A DNA stretch of 64,000 bases. Origin: Lentzea pudingi. Lineage in GTDB: Bacteria; Actinomycetota; Actinomycetes; Mycobacteriales; Pseudonocardiaceae. Shown here in pieces: positions 10,155 to 21,312 of this stretch (position 1 is the first letter of the stretch; every line of letters begins with the position of its first letter). Under the pieces are notes generated by a model. The model saw only the letters and a list, made by a program, of their open reading frames with translations. It was not told where the DNA came from and ran no database searches. The translations under genes and the position numbers were made by a program. The DNA lies in the NCBI RefSeq assembly GCF_014646255.1, contig NZ_BMNC01000006.1, forward strand, positions 124,001 to 188,000, in the 5' to 3' direction.

Positions 10155-10171
10155 GCACACCCTAGGTGTGC
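10155..10171. promoter_or_regulatory. Perfect palindrome between pyrF and mihF
   Basis: GCACACC-CTA-GGTGTGC, 7-bp arms around 3 nt, about 100 nt past the pyrF stop. It could be a protein-binding site upstream of the mihF promoter or a weak terminator for the pyr operon; no T-run follows. The rest of 9981-10274 shows no gene. Confidence 0.4.
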
Positions 10172-10274
10172 TATGAGGCCGGTGACCAGCGGGGCAGCCG
10201 GTGGCGTGGACCCTACCAACACATGTTTGCCCAGGTGAGCGCACCACACCCGAAAAGGCGTGGCGCGCCCTGCC

Positions 10275-11083
10275 TCAGAGGCTGTCCTGCACGCTCCGCA
10301 CGGCCCTGACCAGCGAAGACACGTCCGGGCCATGTTTGAGAACATCTCGTGAAGAAGCTGGAAAGACGTTGCGCATGTCGGGTCCGAAGAGCCGTTTCAG
10401 ATCGGCCACCGAGCCGCCCTGAGCGCCGAAACCGGGCGCCAGGATCGGTCCGTTGAACCCTCCGAGGTCCACATCCGTTTCCCCGATCGTGGCACCCACG
10501 ACAAGACCCACATCGCCGCACGGGGAAATGCCTGAATTTCGAGCGGCGGCGAAATCGATGATCGTCTGTGCCGCGGTTCGCCCGTCTGGAGCAACCGCTC
10601 GCTGGACCTGCGCGCCCTCCGGGTTCGACGTCAGGGCGAGCACGAACACGCCCCGGCCCGTCTCCCGCGCCGTGTCCAGCGCGGGCTGCAGCGACCCGAA
10701 ACCGAGGAACGGGGAGACCGTGACGGCGTCACCGGCGAGCGGTGAGCCGTCGCCCAGGTACGCCTGCGCGTAGGCGGCCATGGTCGAGCCGATGTCGCCG
10801 CGCTTGGCGTCCACGAGCACCAGCGTGCCCGAGTCGCGCAGCTCCGCGATCACCCGCTCCAGCACGGCGACGCCCCGCGACCCGTGGGCCTCGAAGAACG
10901 CCGCCTGCGGCTTCACCATGGACACCTTGCCGCCGAACGCCTCCACGGCCGTCAGCGCGAACCGTTCGAGGCCCTCGGCGGTCCTGGACAGGCCCCAGGC
11001 GTCGAGCAGGCTCGGGTGCGGGTCGATGCCGACGCACAGAGGCCCGTGCGCCCCAACGGCTTTCTCGAGCTTCTCGCCGAACG

Positions 11084-11087
<4 letters not shown>
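10275..11087 (-). CDS. pyrF: Orotidine 5'-phosphate decarboxylase (type 2)
   Basis: 270 aa; last step of UMP synthesis, decarboxylating OMP. The DAKRGDIGST catalytic motif marks the long actinobacterial/archaeal-like 'type 2' class. GTG start overlaps the carB stop by 4 nt. It is the final pyr gene; no pyrD or pyrE is found in the window, so those steps are encoded elsewhere. Confidence 0.95.
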
Positions 11088-14385
<3,298 letters not shown>

Positions 14386-14386
<1 letters not shown>

Positions 14387-15498
14387 CAGCGGGCCTCATT
14401 CATCATGGTCACGAAGTCGTCGAACAGGGGCGCGGCGTCGTGCGGGCCCGCCGCGGCCTCGGGGTGGTACTGCACGGAGAACGCCGGCGCGTCGAGCAGC
14501 CGGACGCCCTCGACGGTGCCGTCGTTCGGGCAGTAGTGCGACAGCACGGCGCGGCCGAACTCCGAGGAGAACTCCTCGCCCGGCGTGCCCTCCAGCGCGA
14601 ACCCGTGGTTCTGCGAGGTGATGGCGACCTTGCCGGTGGTCACGTCGATGACCGGGATGTTGATGCCGCGGTGGCCGTAGCGCATCTTGTAGGTCCCGCG
14701 GCCGACCGCGCGGCCCAGGATCTGGTTGCCGAAGCAGATGCCGAACAGCGGCAGCTTGCGGCCCAGCGCCTCACGGGTCAGCGCGATGGCGTGGTCCTGC
14801 GTGGCCGGGTCGCCGGGGCCGTTCGAGAGGAACAGGCCGTCCGGGCTCGTCGCGAGGATCTCGTCGAACGAGCTGGTCAGCGGCAGCACGTGCACCTCGA
14901 TGCCGCGCGCCGCCATCATCCGCGGGGTGTTCGACTTGATGCCCAGGTCGAGCGCCGCGACGGTGAACTTCTTCTCACCGATCGCCTCGACCACGTAGGG
15001 CTTCGGCGTGGTGACGTCGACCGCGAGGTTCGCGCCGACCATCTGCGCCGACGCCTTGACCTGCTCGACCATCGACGCGTCGTCGGTGAGGTCGGCACCG
15101 GAGAACACCCCGGCGCGCATCGCGCCCTGCTCGCGGATGTGGCGGGTCAGCGTGCGGGTGTCGAGGCCCGCGATGCCGACGACGCCCTGGTTCGCCAGTT
15201 CCTCGTCGAGACCACGCTTCGAGCGCCAGTTCGACGGCGTGCGCGCGGGGTCGCGGACCACGTAGCCGGCGACCCAGATCTTCGAGGACTCGTCGTCCTC
15301 GTCGTTCCAGCCGGTGTTGCCGATCTGCGGCGCGGTCTGCACCACGATCTGGCGGTGGTAGGACGGGTCGGTCAGGGTTTCCTGGTACCCGGTCATGGCC
15401 GTGGAGAACACGACCTCGCCGAGCGAGACGCCGGTCGCTCCGTACGCCTCACCGCGGAAGACACGTCCGTCTTCCAGCACCAATGCCGCGTTCGTCAC
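14386..15498 (-). CDS. carA: Carbamoyl-phosphate synthase small (glutaminase) subunit
   Basis: 370 aa; releases ammonia from glutamine for CarB. Class I amidotransferase with nucleophile Cys in GICFGNQ and the His/Glu pair in VQYHPEA. The frame extends 10 codons upstream to an ATG, but GTG 15498 forms the 4-nt GTGA overlap with the upstream gene's stop and gives the usual start MTNAALVLEDG. Confidence 0.96.
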
Positions 15499-15983
15499 GC
15501 CTTGCCTCCCACGAGAGCTGCTACCCATTCCTCATAAACGTCCTTGTCGTCACCGCGGAAACCGGTGTCGAACAAGTGGCCTTCGTTCTCCCACTGGACC
15601 ACCAGCACGCCTTCCTCGCTGAACATGACCTTCCCGGCGAGGCCGCGGTCCGTGCGGGCGTCCCGGATGGACTCGGCGGGGATGAACAGCGGCGACGCGC
15701 CGGTCCGTTCGATCGCGATGCCCTCCGGCACGAGGCTCAGCGTCGCCTCGGCGCGGTGGCCGATGTCGCCGACCTGGATGCGGTCCTGCCAGTTGCCCGC
15801 GTTCGTCGTTCCGATGTAGACGCCCGTGGTCGCGAGCCTCGCCGCGCCGAGCTTCTCCGGTGTCGACGGGAACGCGGGCAGATCGGCCTGCTTGCGCTGG
15901 CGTCGCCTCCAGCCGTGCCACATGCCGTAGACGCACAGGGCGAAGAAGACGAAAACCGCCAGGGACAGGAGGATGCGCGTCAT
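15495..15983 (-). CDS. Single-pass membrane protein with PH-like domain, pyr operon member
   Basis: 162 aa. One N-terminal membrane helix (about residues 4-22) is followed by a basic stretch RRRQRKQ and a cytoplasmic beta-rich domain resembling the PH-like fold of the conserved actinobacterial protein found between pyrC and carA (Rv1382-like in mycobacteria, from memory). ATG 15983 overlaps the pyrC stop by 4 nt and its own stop overlaps carA by 4 nt, so it is surely translated with the pathway. Its role is not known; a membrane link to pyrimidine synthesis is only inference. Confidence 0.85.
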   Translation of the reverse strand: MTRILLSLAVFVFFALCVYGMWHGWRRRQRKQADLPAFPSTPEKLGAARLATTGVYIGTTNAGNWQDRIQVGDIGHRAEATLSLVPEGIAIERTGASPLFIPAESIRDARTDRGLAGKVMFSEEGVLVVQWENEGHLFDTGFRGDDKDVYEEWVAALVGGKA

Positions 15984-17260
15984 TCCGCAATCCTCCCCGC
16001 CACCGCGGTCACCCGGCCACGCAAGATGGTGGCCGTCACCGCGGCGGGCAGCTCCATGCCCTCGAACGGGGTGTTGCCCGCGATGCTCGCGAGTTGCGCG
16101 CCGTTCACCGTCCACGACGCGTCCGGGTCGACCAGCACGAGGTTCGCGGGCTCGCCGACCGCGATCGGACGGCCCTGGTCGGTCAGGCCGGCGATCTCGG
16201 CGGGCTTCTCGCTCATCACGCGGGCGACGCCGCGCCAGTCCAGCAGACCCGTCTTCACCATCGTCTCGACGACGATGCCGAGGGCGGTCTGCAGGCCGAG
16301 CATGCCCGGACGGGCCGCCGACCACTCGCAGTCCTTGTCCTGCACGGCGTGCGGGGCGTGGTCCGTGGCGACGCAGTCGATCGTGCCGTCGGCCAGCGCC
16401 TGGCGCAGCGCGTCGACGTCGGCCTGGGTGCGCAGCGGCGGGTTGACCTTGTTGACCGGGTCGTAGGTGGCGAGCCGGTCGTCGGTCAGGACCAGGTGGT
16501 GCGGGGTGACCTCGGCGCTGACCTCGGTGCCGCGCGCCTTGGCCCACTTCAGGACGTCCGCCGTGCCGGTGGTGCTGACGTGGCAGACGTGCAGCCTCGC
16601 GCCGACCTGCTTCGCGAGGATGCAGTCACGGGCGACGATCGACTCCTCGGCCGCCGCGGGCCAGCCCTGCAGGCCGAGCCGGGACGCGTTCTCGCCCTCG
16701 TGCGCCTGGGCACCGACCGTGAGCCGCGGTTCCTCGGCGTGCTGGGCGATCACGGCGTTGAGCGACTTGGAGTACTCGAGCGCGCGCCGCATGATCAACG
16801 GGTCGTGCACGCAGTGGCCGTCGTCGGAGAAGACCCTGACGCGTGCCTTGGAGTTCGCCATCGTGCCGAGCTCGGCGAGCTTCTCGCCCTTCAGGCCGAC
16901 CGTGACGGCGCCGACCGGGTGGACGTCGACGAGGCCGACCTCCTGGCCGCGGCGGGCGACGTGCTCGACGATGACGGCGTTGTCGGCGACGGGATCGGTG
17001 TTGGCCATGGCGAAAACGGCCGTGTAACCGCCGAGAGCGGCGGCCTTGGAACCCGTTTCGATGGTCTCGGTGTCCTCGCGGCCGGGTTCCCGCAGGTGGG
17101 TGTGCAGGTCGACGAAGCCGGGCAGCAGAACCGCGCCGTTGCCTTCGACGACCTCCGCGTTCTCGTCCGTGCCCTCGGCGATGACGCCGTCACGGATCAA
17201 GATGTCTTGCGGTTCCCCCTCGCCATAGGGCCGAACTCCCTTGAGCAGCAAGGGCTTCAC
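15980..17260 (-). CDS. pyrC: Dihydroorotase
   Basis: 426 aa; cyclises carbamoyl-aspartate to dihydroorotate. Zinc-binding HTHLREPG near the N-terminus, the metal/substrate His segments (HVCHVST) and TDHAPH are seen, marking the class I amidohydrolase family. The open frame runs much further upstream inside pyrB; GTG 17260 is the start because it makes the 4-nt GTGA overlap with the pyrB stop and gives MKPLLLKGVRPYG. Confidence 0.96.
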   Translation of the reverse strand: MKPLLLKGVRPYGEGEPQDILIRDGVIAEGTDENAEVVEGNGAVLLPGFVDLHTHLREPGREDTETIETGSKAAALGGYTAVFAMANTDPVADNAVIVEHVARRGQEVGLVDVHPVGAVTVGLKGEKLAELGTMANSKARVRVFSDDGHCVHDPLIMRRALEYSKSLNAVIAQHAEEPRLTVGAQAHEGENASRLGLQGWPAAAEESIVARDCILAKQVGARLHVCHVSTTGTADVLKWAKARGTEVSAEVTPHHLVLTDDRLATYDPVNKVNPPLRTQADVDALRQALADGTIDCVATDHAPHAVQDKDCEWSAARPGMLGLQTALGIVVETMVKTGLLDWRGVARVMSEKPAEIAGLTDQGRPIAVGEPANLVLVDPDASWTVNGAQLASIAGNTPFEGMELPAAVTATILRGRVTAVAGRIAE

Positions 17261-18189
17261 GCGTTTTCCTCCTCGTGGGCGAGCAAGTGGTACAGCACGG
17301 CCATGCGCACGTGGACACCGTTGCGGACCTGCTCGGTGATGGCGGCCTGCGGGCTGTCGGCGACGACGGAGGCGATCTCCATGCCGCGCAGCATCGGGCC
17401 GGGGTGCAGCACGACGGCGTGCTCGGGGAGCAGCTTCAGACGCCGCTCGTTGAGGCCGTACGCGATCGAGTACTCGCGCGAGCTCGGGAAGAACCCGCCG
17501 GTCATCCGCTCGGCCTGCACGCGCAGCAACATCACCGCGTCCTGCGAGGCGAGCTGCGAGTCGATCTCGTGCGAGACCGTGACCGGCCAGTTCTCGACGC
17601 CGGTGGGCAGCAGGGTCGGCGGGGCGACCAGCGTGACCTCGGCACCGAGCGTGGTGAGCAGGTGCACGTTCGACCGGGCGACGCGGCTGTGCAGCACGTC
17701 GCCGACGATCGCGACGCGGCGGCCGTCGAGGCTGCCCAGGCGGTCGCGCAGCGTGGCGGCGTCGAGCAACGCCTGCGTGGGGTGCTCGTGCATGCCGTCG
17801 CCGGCGTTCACCACGGACGTGTTCGTGTGCTTGAGCCAGCCCGCGAGCCGGTGGGCCGCACCGGACGCCGGGTGGCGCACGATCACGCAGTCGGCACCCG
17901 CGGCCTGCAGGGTCAGGGCGGTGTCGCGAAGACTTTCGCCCTTGCTGACGCTGGAACCGGAGCTGCTGACGTTGATCACGTCCGCGGACATCCACTTGCC
18001 GGCGATCTCGAAGCTGACGCGGGTGCGGGTGCTGTTCTCGTAGAACATCGTGATCACCGTGCGGCCGCGCAGCGTCGGCAGCTTGCGGACCTCGCGGCCG
18101 AGCAGCGCCTGCTTCAGCCGGTCCGCGGTGTCGAGGATCGCGATCGCCTGGTCGCGGTCGAGGCCGTCGGTGGAGAGCAGGTGCTTCAC
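17257..18189 (-). CDS. pyrB: Aspartate carbamoyltransferase catalytic subunit
   Basis: 310 aa; condenses carbamoyl phosphate and aspartate. The carbamoyl-phosphate motif STRTRVSFE, HPTQAL and the C-terminal PGPMLRGMEI are intact. GTG start overlaps the pyrR stop by 4 nt. No pyrI regulatory subunit is present, as is normal for Gram-positives. Confidence 0.97.
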   Translation of the reverse strand: MKHLLSTDGLDRDQAIAILDTADRLKQALLGREVRKLPTLRGRTVITMFYENSTRTRVSFEIAGKWMSADVINVSSSGSSVSKGESLRDTALTLQAAGADCVIVRHPASGAAHRLAGWLKHTNTSVVNAGDGMHEHPTQALLDAATLRDRLGSLDGRRVAIVGDVLHSRVARSNVHLLTTLGAEVTLVAPPTLLPTGVENWPVTVSHEIDSQLASQDAVMLLRVQAERMTGGFFPSSREYSIAYGLNERRLKLLPEHAVVLHPGPMLRGMEIASVVADSPQAAITEQVRNGVHVRMAVLYHLLAHEEENA

Positions 18190-18758
18190 TTCAGCACCAC
18201 TCCGTCGCGGCCGTCGAACTCCTCGAGCATCACGACGACGTCCTCGGTCTTGGACGTCGGCAGGTTCTTGCCCACGTAGTCCGCGCGGATCGGCAGCTCG
18301 CGGTGGCCCCGGTCGACCAGCACGGCGAGCTGGACGGCGCGGGGCCGGCCGTGGTCGCGCAGGGCGTCGAGGGCGGAGCGGATCGTGCGACCGGAGAACA
18401 ACACGTCGTCGACGAGCACGACCAGCTTGTCGTCGATGCCGCCCTCGGGCAGCTTCGTCGCCTCCAGGGGCCTGGTGGGGCCTCGGCGCAGGTCGTCGCG
18501 GTAGAGGGTGATGTCGAGCGTGCCCTCGTGCACCGTCCGGCCGGAAAATTCGGCGATCTTAGCGGCTAGACGTCGGGCGAGGGGGGCTCCCCGGCTGGGA
18601 ATACCCATCAAGACGACGTCGGGTGCGCTGGGTGCATCGAGAGCGGTCTTCTCGATGATCTGATGGGCCATTCGGGCGACAGTGCGCGCGACGTCACCGG
18701 CCGAGAGAATCTCGCGATCCCCGGCCGGATCCGTCGCGCCACGTTGACGTGACGCCAC
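18186..18758 (-). CDS. pyrR: PyrR bifunctional regulator / uracil phosphoribosyltransferase
   Basis: 190 aa. The PRPP-binding loop VVLVDDVLFSGRTIR and the GIPSRG segment identify PyrR, which senses UMP and binds pyr mRNA. GTG start with GGAGG (18766-18770) 7 nt upstream. This ribosome site lies in the purine bulge of a predicted PyrR-binding hairpin, so the protein should repress translation of its own operon, as shown for mycobacterial pyrR (established knowledge). First gene of pyrR-pyrB-pyrC-PH-carA-carB-pyrF, all overlapping by 1-4 nt. Confidence 0.96.
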   Translation of the reverse strand: MASRQRGATDPAGDREILSAGDVARTVARMAHQIIEKTALDAPSAPDVVLMGIPSRGAPLARRLAAKIAEFSGRTVHEGTLDITLYRDDLRRGPTRPLEATKLPEGGIDDKLVVLVDDVLFSGRTIRSALDALRDHGRPRAVQLAVLVDRGHRELPIRADYVGKNLPTSKTEDVVVMLEEFDGRDGVVLK

Positions 18759-18762
18759 GGCT

Positions 18763-18794
18763 GGACCTCCTTCCCCGCCTCACTGGACGGGTCC
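18763..18794 (-). promoter_or_regulatory. PyrR-binding RNA hairpin sequestering the pyrR ribosome site
   Basis: On the minus strand the leader folds as lower stem GGA (18794-18792) with UCC (18765-18763), upper stem CCCGUC (18791-18786) with GGCGGG (18779-18774), and hexaloop CAGUGA (18785-18780). The UCCNGNGAGG consensus of PyrR-binding loops is met. The purine-rich 3' bulge (18773-18766) contains GGAGG, the pyrR Shine-Dalgarno. No terminator/antiterminator pair is visible, so control is probably translational. Confidence 0.85.
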
Positions 18795-18811
18795 TTAAAG
18801 GACGTCGGACA

Positions 18812-18827
18812 CCTAGTTACAACTAGG
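18812..18827. promoter_or_regulatory. Perfect palindrome in the pyrR-bldD intergenic region
   Basis: CCTAGTT-AC-AACTAGG: 7-bp arms with a 2-nt centre, about 55 nt upstream of the pyrR start. It contains TAGTTG/TAACTA, which could be a -10 on either strand, or it may be an operator. The binding protein is unknown. Confidence 0.4.
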
Positions 18828-18937
18828 CTGACCTGCACCGTATCACCTACGGACGGTCAACCATCCGAGTGGTAGGCCAGGCGTGGCGCGCGTCTCTCCC
18901 CGAGATCAGCTTGACCTGTCGACCACGGCGAGTAATC

Positions 18938-18952
18938 ATTACTCTGCGTATC
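18938..18952 (+). promoter_or_regulatory. Candidate BldD box in the bldD promoter
   Basis: ATTACTCTGCGTATC matches the Streptomyces BldD consensus NTNACNCWGNGTNAN at every defined position except one (position 14, T for A). A TTGACC (18911-18916) lies just upstream and could be the -35. It is 64 nt before the bldD start, which fits autoregulation known for BldD. Confidence 0.65.
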
Positions 18953-19015
18953 GATCTAAGCCTCCCCGCAGCACGCGCGTACTGCTGACGGGGCGAATGA
19001 ACGGAGAACCGCCAC

Positions 19016-19504
19016 ATGGGCGACTACGCCAAGGCGCTGGGGGCCAAGCTCCGCGCTATCCGCCAGCAGCAGGGTCTGTCCCTGCACGGCGTCGAGCAGA
19101 AGTCCGGCGGTCGCTGGAAGGCCGTGGTCGTCGGCTCCTACGAGCGCGGTGACCGCGCGGTGACCGTGCAGAAGCTGGCCGAGCTGGCCGACTTCTACGG
19201 CGTTCCCGTCGCCGAGCTCCTGCCCGAGGGCCGCGTGCCCTCCGGTGCCGAGCCGGCCACCAAGATCGTGATCAACCTCGAACGGCTGCAGCAGCTGCCG
19301 GTCGAGAAGGTCGGCCCGCTGGCCCGCTACGCCGCCACCATCCAGTCGCAGCGCGGTGACTACAACGGCAAGGTCCTCTCCATCCGCACCGAGGACCTGC
19401 GTTCGCTCGCGATCATCTACGACATGACGCCGGGCGAGCTCACCGAGCAGCTCATCGACTGGGGCGTGCTGCCTCCCGAGGCCCGTCCCGCCAAGGAAGA
19501 CTGA
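19016..19504 (+). CDS. bldD: Developmental master regulator BldD
   Basis: 162 aa DNA-binding protein that represses sporulation genes when bound by cyclic di-GMP. The N-terminal XRE-type helix-turn-helix covers roughly residues 5-65. The C-terminal domain has the exact c-di-GMP signature RGD-X8-RXXD (R113-G-D115 ... R124-T-E-D127), so ligand control should be intact. ATG start with GGAGAA 7 nt upstream. It is divergent from the pyr operon, the usual location in Pseudonocardiales and Streptomyces neighbours, and is followed by a two-way terminator. Confidence 0.95.
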   Translation: MGDYAKALGAKLRAIRQQQGLSLHGVEQKSGGRWKAVVVGSYERGDRAVTVQKLAELADFYGVPVAELLPEGRVPSGAEPATKIVINLERLQQLPVEKVGPLARYAATIQSQRGDYNGKVLSIRTEDLRSLAIIYDMTPGELTEQLIDWGVLPPEARPAKED

Positions 19505-19523
19505 GCTCCGCTTCCGCCTTGGA

Positions 19524-19580
19524 GCAGTGGCTCCGCCGACGTCCTGCCAGTCGCCCTGAGGACGCCGGGGGAGCCATTGC
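19524..19580. terminator. Bidirectional hairpin between bldD and the first ECF sigma gene
   Basis: Arms 19524-19534 and 19570-19580 pair over 11 bp with one G-T wobble, and an inner GACGTCCT/AGGACGCC-like pairing lies within. It sits between two convergent stop codons, so it can end both transcripts. Confidence 0.7.
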
Positions 19581-19602
19581 TGCTTTCTGCTGACGCTCCG
19601 TG

Positions 19603-20331
19603 TCAGCGCGGTGCCACGAGCCGGCGGACGTGCTCCCGGTCCGTGATCGCGTGGATGGCGGCGATCCGGCTCTCGCGCACCGTGAACGCCACCAGCAGGA
19701 CCGGCTGACCGTCCACCCTCGACACCAGACCGGCCTCACCGCCAACGACAGCGGGTTCCACGCACGGCGCCGCCTGCAGCACCGACGCCTTGGGGGCGAC
19801 CAGGCCGGCACCGCGCAGCCAGATCTCCTCGGAGCGCAGCGTCACGCCGGCGTCCAGCACGTCCTCCCCCGCGAGGAACGCGTCGACGACCACGCGCTGC
19901 CCGGCCAGGTCCACATCGGACACCGGTCTGTCCGCCACCCGCCTGCGCGCCCGTGACTCGACCTGCGACGCGCCCAGCGGCGTGCGCCCGATCAGCGGCG
20001 CCACCTGCTCGAACGACTCCTCGAACATGTCGTGCAGCACGTACGCGACGCGTTCGTCGGGGGTCAGCGCGTCGAGTGCGGTCAGCACGCCGAGACCGGG
20101 TTCGTCGTTCGGCTCACCGCTCACGACCGGATCGGGCATCTGGAAGCCGTTGCGCGCCCGCACGCGGAGCATCGTGAGGCTCACCCGCGCGACCACCGTG
20201 CTCAGCCAGCCCGGCTCCCCGCTCTTCTCGGTCTTGCGGCTCGCCTCCCGCACCGCGTCCGCGGCGTCGGCGAACCGCCCGAGCATCCGGTAGGCCAGCC
20301 TGGTGCCCTGGTCCCACTCCCCGGTCATCAT
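19603..20331 (-). CDS. ECF41-type (SigJ-like) RNA polymerase sigma factor
   Basis: 242 aa. ATG 20331 is preceded by GAGGGGG at 5-nt spacing; the frame's earlier ATG (20364) has no such site. Sigma region 2 is short (AYRMLGRFADAADAV...), region 4 follows (TPDERVAYVLHDMFEESFEQVAPLIGRT), then a SnoaL-like C-terminal domain of about 100 residues (VVVDAFLAGEDVLDAGV to the end), the mark of the ECF41 group. In this group the extra domain regulates sigma activity in place of an anti-sigma factor. A matching ECF41-like promoter lies just upstream, suggesting autoregulation. It follows a second ECF41 gene on the same strand. Confidence 0.85.
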   Translation of the reverse strand: MMTGEWDQGTRLAYRMLGRFADAADAVREASRKTEKSGEPGWLSTVVARVSLTMLRVRARNGFQMPDPVVSGEPNDEPGLGVLTALDALTPDERVAYVLHDMFEESFEQVAPLIGRTPLGASQVESRARRRVADRPVSDVDLAGQRVVVDAFLAGEDVLDAGVTLRSEEIWLRGAGLVAPKASVLQAAPCVEPAVVGGEAGLVSRVDGQPVLLVAFTVRESRIAAIHAITDREHVRRLVAPR

Positions 20332-20366
20332 CGGGTCCCCCTCACGTCGAGCGCCCACCTCCACTA

Positions 20367-20392
20367 GACACCTGGCGGGCGTTCGACGTGAC
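20367..20392 (-). promoter_or_regulatory. Candidate ECF41-type promoter of the downstream sigma gene
   Basis: On the minus strand GTCACG (20392-20387), exactly 17 nt, then GTC (20369-20367), 35 nt before the ATG. The same spacing and letters occur in front of the divergent COE gene at 21254. ECF41 promoters are reported as TGTCACA in the -35 and CGTC in the -10. Confidence 0.6.
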
Positions 20393-20413
20393 CAGTGACG
20401 CCAGTGGTATTGC

Positions 20414-21223
20414 TCACGGCACGAGAGCGGCGAGTTGCTCTTTGTCCTGGATCACGTGGATCGCGGCGATCTGCCCGTCGCGCACGGTGAAGGCCATGAT
20501 CGAGAACGGCGCGCCGTCCACCCACGTGATGAAACCGGTCTCTCCGCCGATGACCACGAACTCGACGGACGTGCGTGCGGCGAACCGGCGGAACAGGCTC
20601 GCCCGGCCGGCGACGTTCCGGCCGCCGATGACCTCCAGGGCGCCCGCGCGCAGCACGGCGTCCGGGTGCAGCACCGCGACCAGGCCTTCCAGGTCACCTT
20701 CCCGCGACGCCTTGATGAACGCCCGCACCACCTCGCGCTGCTTCGGCAGGTCGACGTTCGGCTGCGGCCGGTCCTGCACGCGCTTGCGTGCGCGCGACGC
20801 CAGCTGACGGGCCGTGGCCGGGGTCTTCTCGATCAACGGCGCGATGTCGTCGAACGGCACGGCGAACATGTCGTGCAGCACGAACGCCAGCCGTTCGTCC
20901 GGCTTCAGCGAGTCCAGCACGATCAGCATCGCGAGCCCGACCTGGTCCTTCGCGACGGCCTGCTGCTCGGGCTCCTCCCCCGTCTCGATCACGGGATCGG
21001 GCATCTCGAACGCGTGCTCCCGCCTGTCCCGCAACATGTTCAGGCACACCCGCCCGACGACGGTGGTGAGCCACGCGGCCGGGTTGTCGACCTCCGCGGT
21101 GTCCGCGCGTTCGACGCGCAGCCAGGCGTCCTGCAGCGCGTCGTCGGCCTCGGCGAACGACCCGAGCATGCGGTGGGCGATGGCGCGCAACCGCGTGCGC
21201 TCCTGCTCGAACTGCGCGATCAA
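20414..21223 (-). CDS. ECF41-type (SigJ-like) RNA polymerase sigma factor, second copy
   Basis: 269 aa. I chose TTG 21223, which has AGGGGG 5 nt upstream, over the frame's far start at 21298 that would run into the divergent gene's promoter. Region 2 (AIAHRMLGSFAEADDALQDAWLR), region 4 (KPDERLAFVLHDMFAVPFDDIAPLIEKTP) and a SnoaL-like C-terminal domain (FIKASREGDLEGLVAVLHPDAVL...) are complete, more canonical than in its neighbour. The last 40 residues resemble the neighbour's closely, so the pair probably arose by duplication. Divergent from an NAD(P)-binding gene, the classical ECF41-COE arrangement. Confidence 0.88.
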   Translation of the reverse strand: MIAQFEQERTRLRAIAHRMLGSFAEADDALQDAWLRVERADTAEVDNPAAWLTTVVGRVCLNMLRDRREHAFEMPDPVIETGEEPEQQAVAKDQVGLAMLIVLDSLKPDERLAFVLHDMFAVPFDDIAPLIEKTPATARQLASRARKRVQDRPQPNVDLPKQREVVRAFIKASREGDLEGLVAVLHPDAVLRAGALEVIGGRNVAGRASLFRRFAARTSVEFVVIGGETGFITWVDGAPFSIMAFTVRDGQIAAIHVIQDKEQLAALVP

Positions 21224-21252
21224 AGCTTCCCCCTGTGGCCTGGCACACAGCC

Positions 21253-21279
21253 TGTCACGTTCCTGAGCGCTGCCGGGTC
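21253..21279 (+). promoter_or_regulatory. Candidate ECF41-type promoter of the COE gene
   Basis: TGTCACG (21253-21259), 16 nt, GGTC (21276-21279). It differs by one base in each element from the reported ECF41 consensus TGTCACA/CGTC and has the same layout as the site before the sigma gene at 20331. It lies 33 nt before the start of the target gene. Confidence 0.65.
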
Positions 21280-21312
21280 GAGCGGGCAACGGACTCAATC
21301 GGGAGGGTAATC

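Noticed and set aside
9981..10247. 89-codon N-terminal extension of mihF
   Set aside because: A GGAGG 5 nt before GTG 9980 and the known family length fix the start; a good promoter lies inside the would-be extension.
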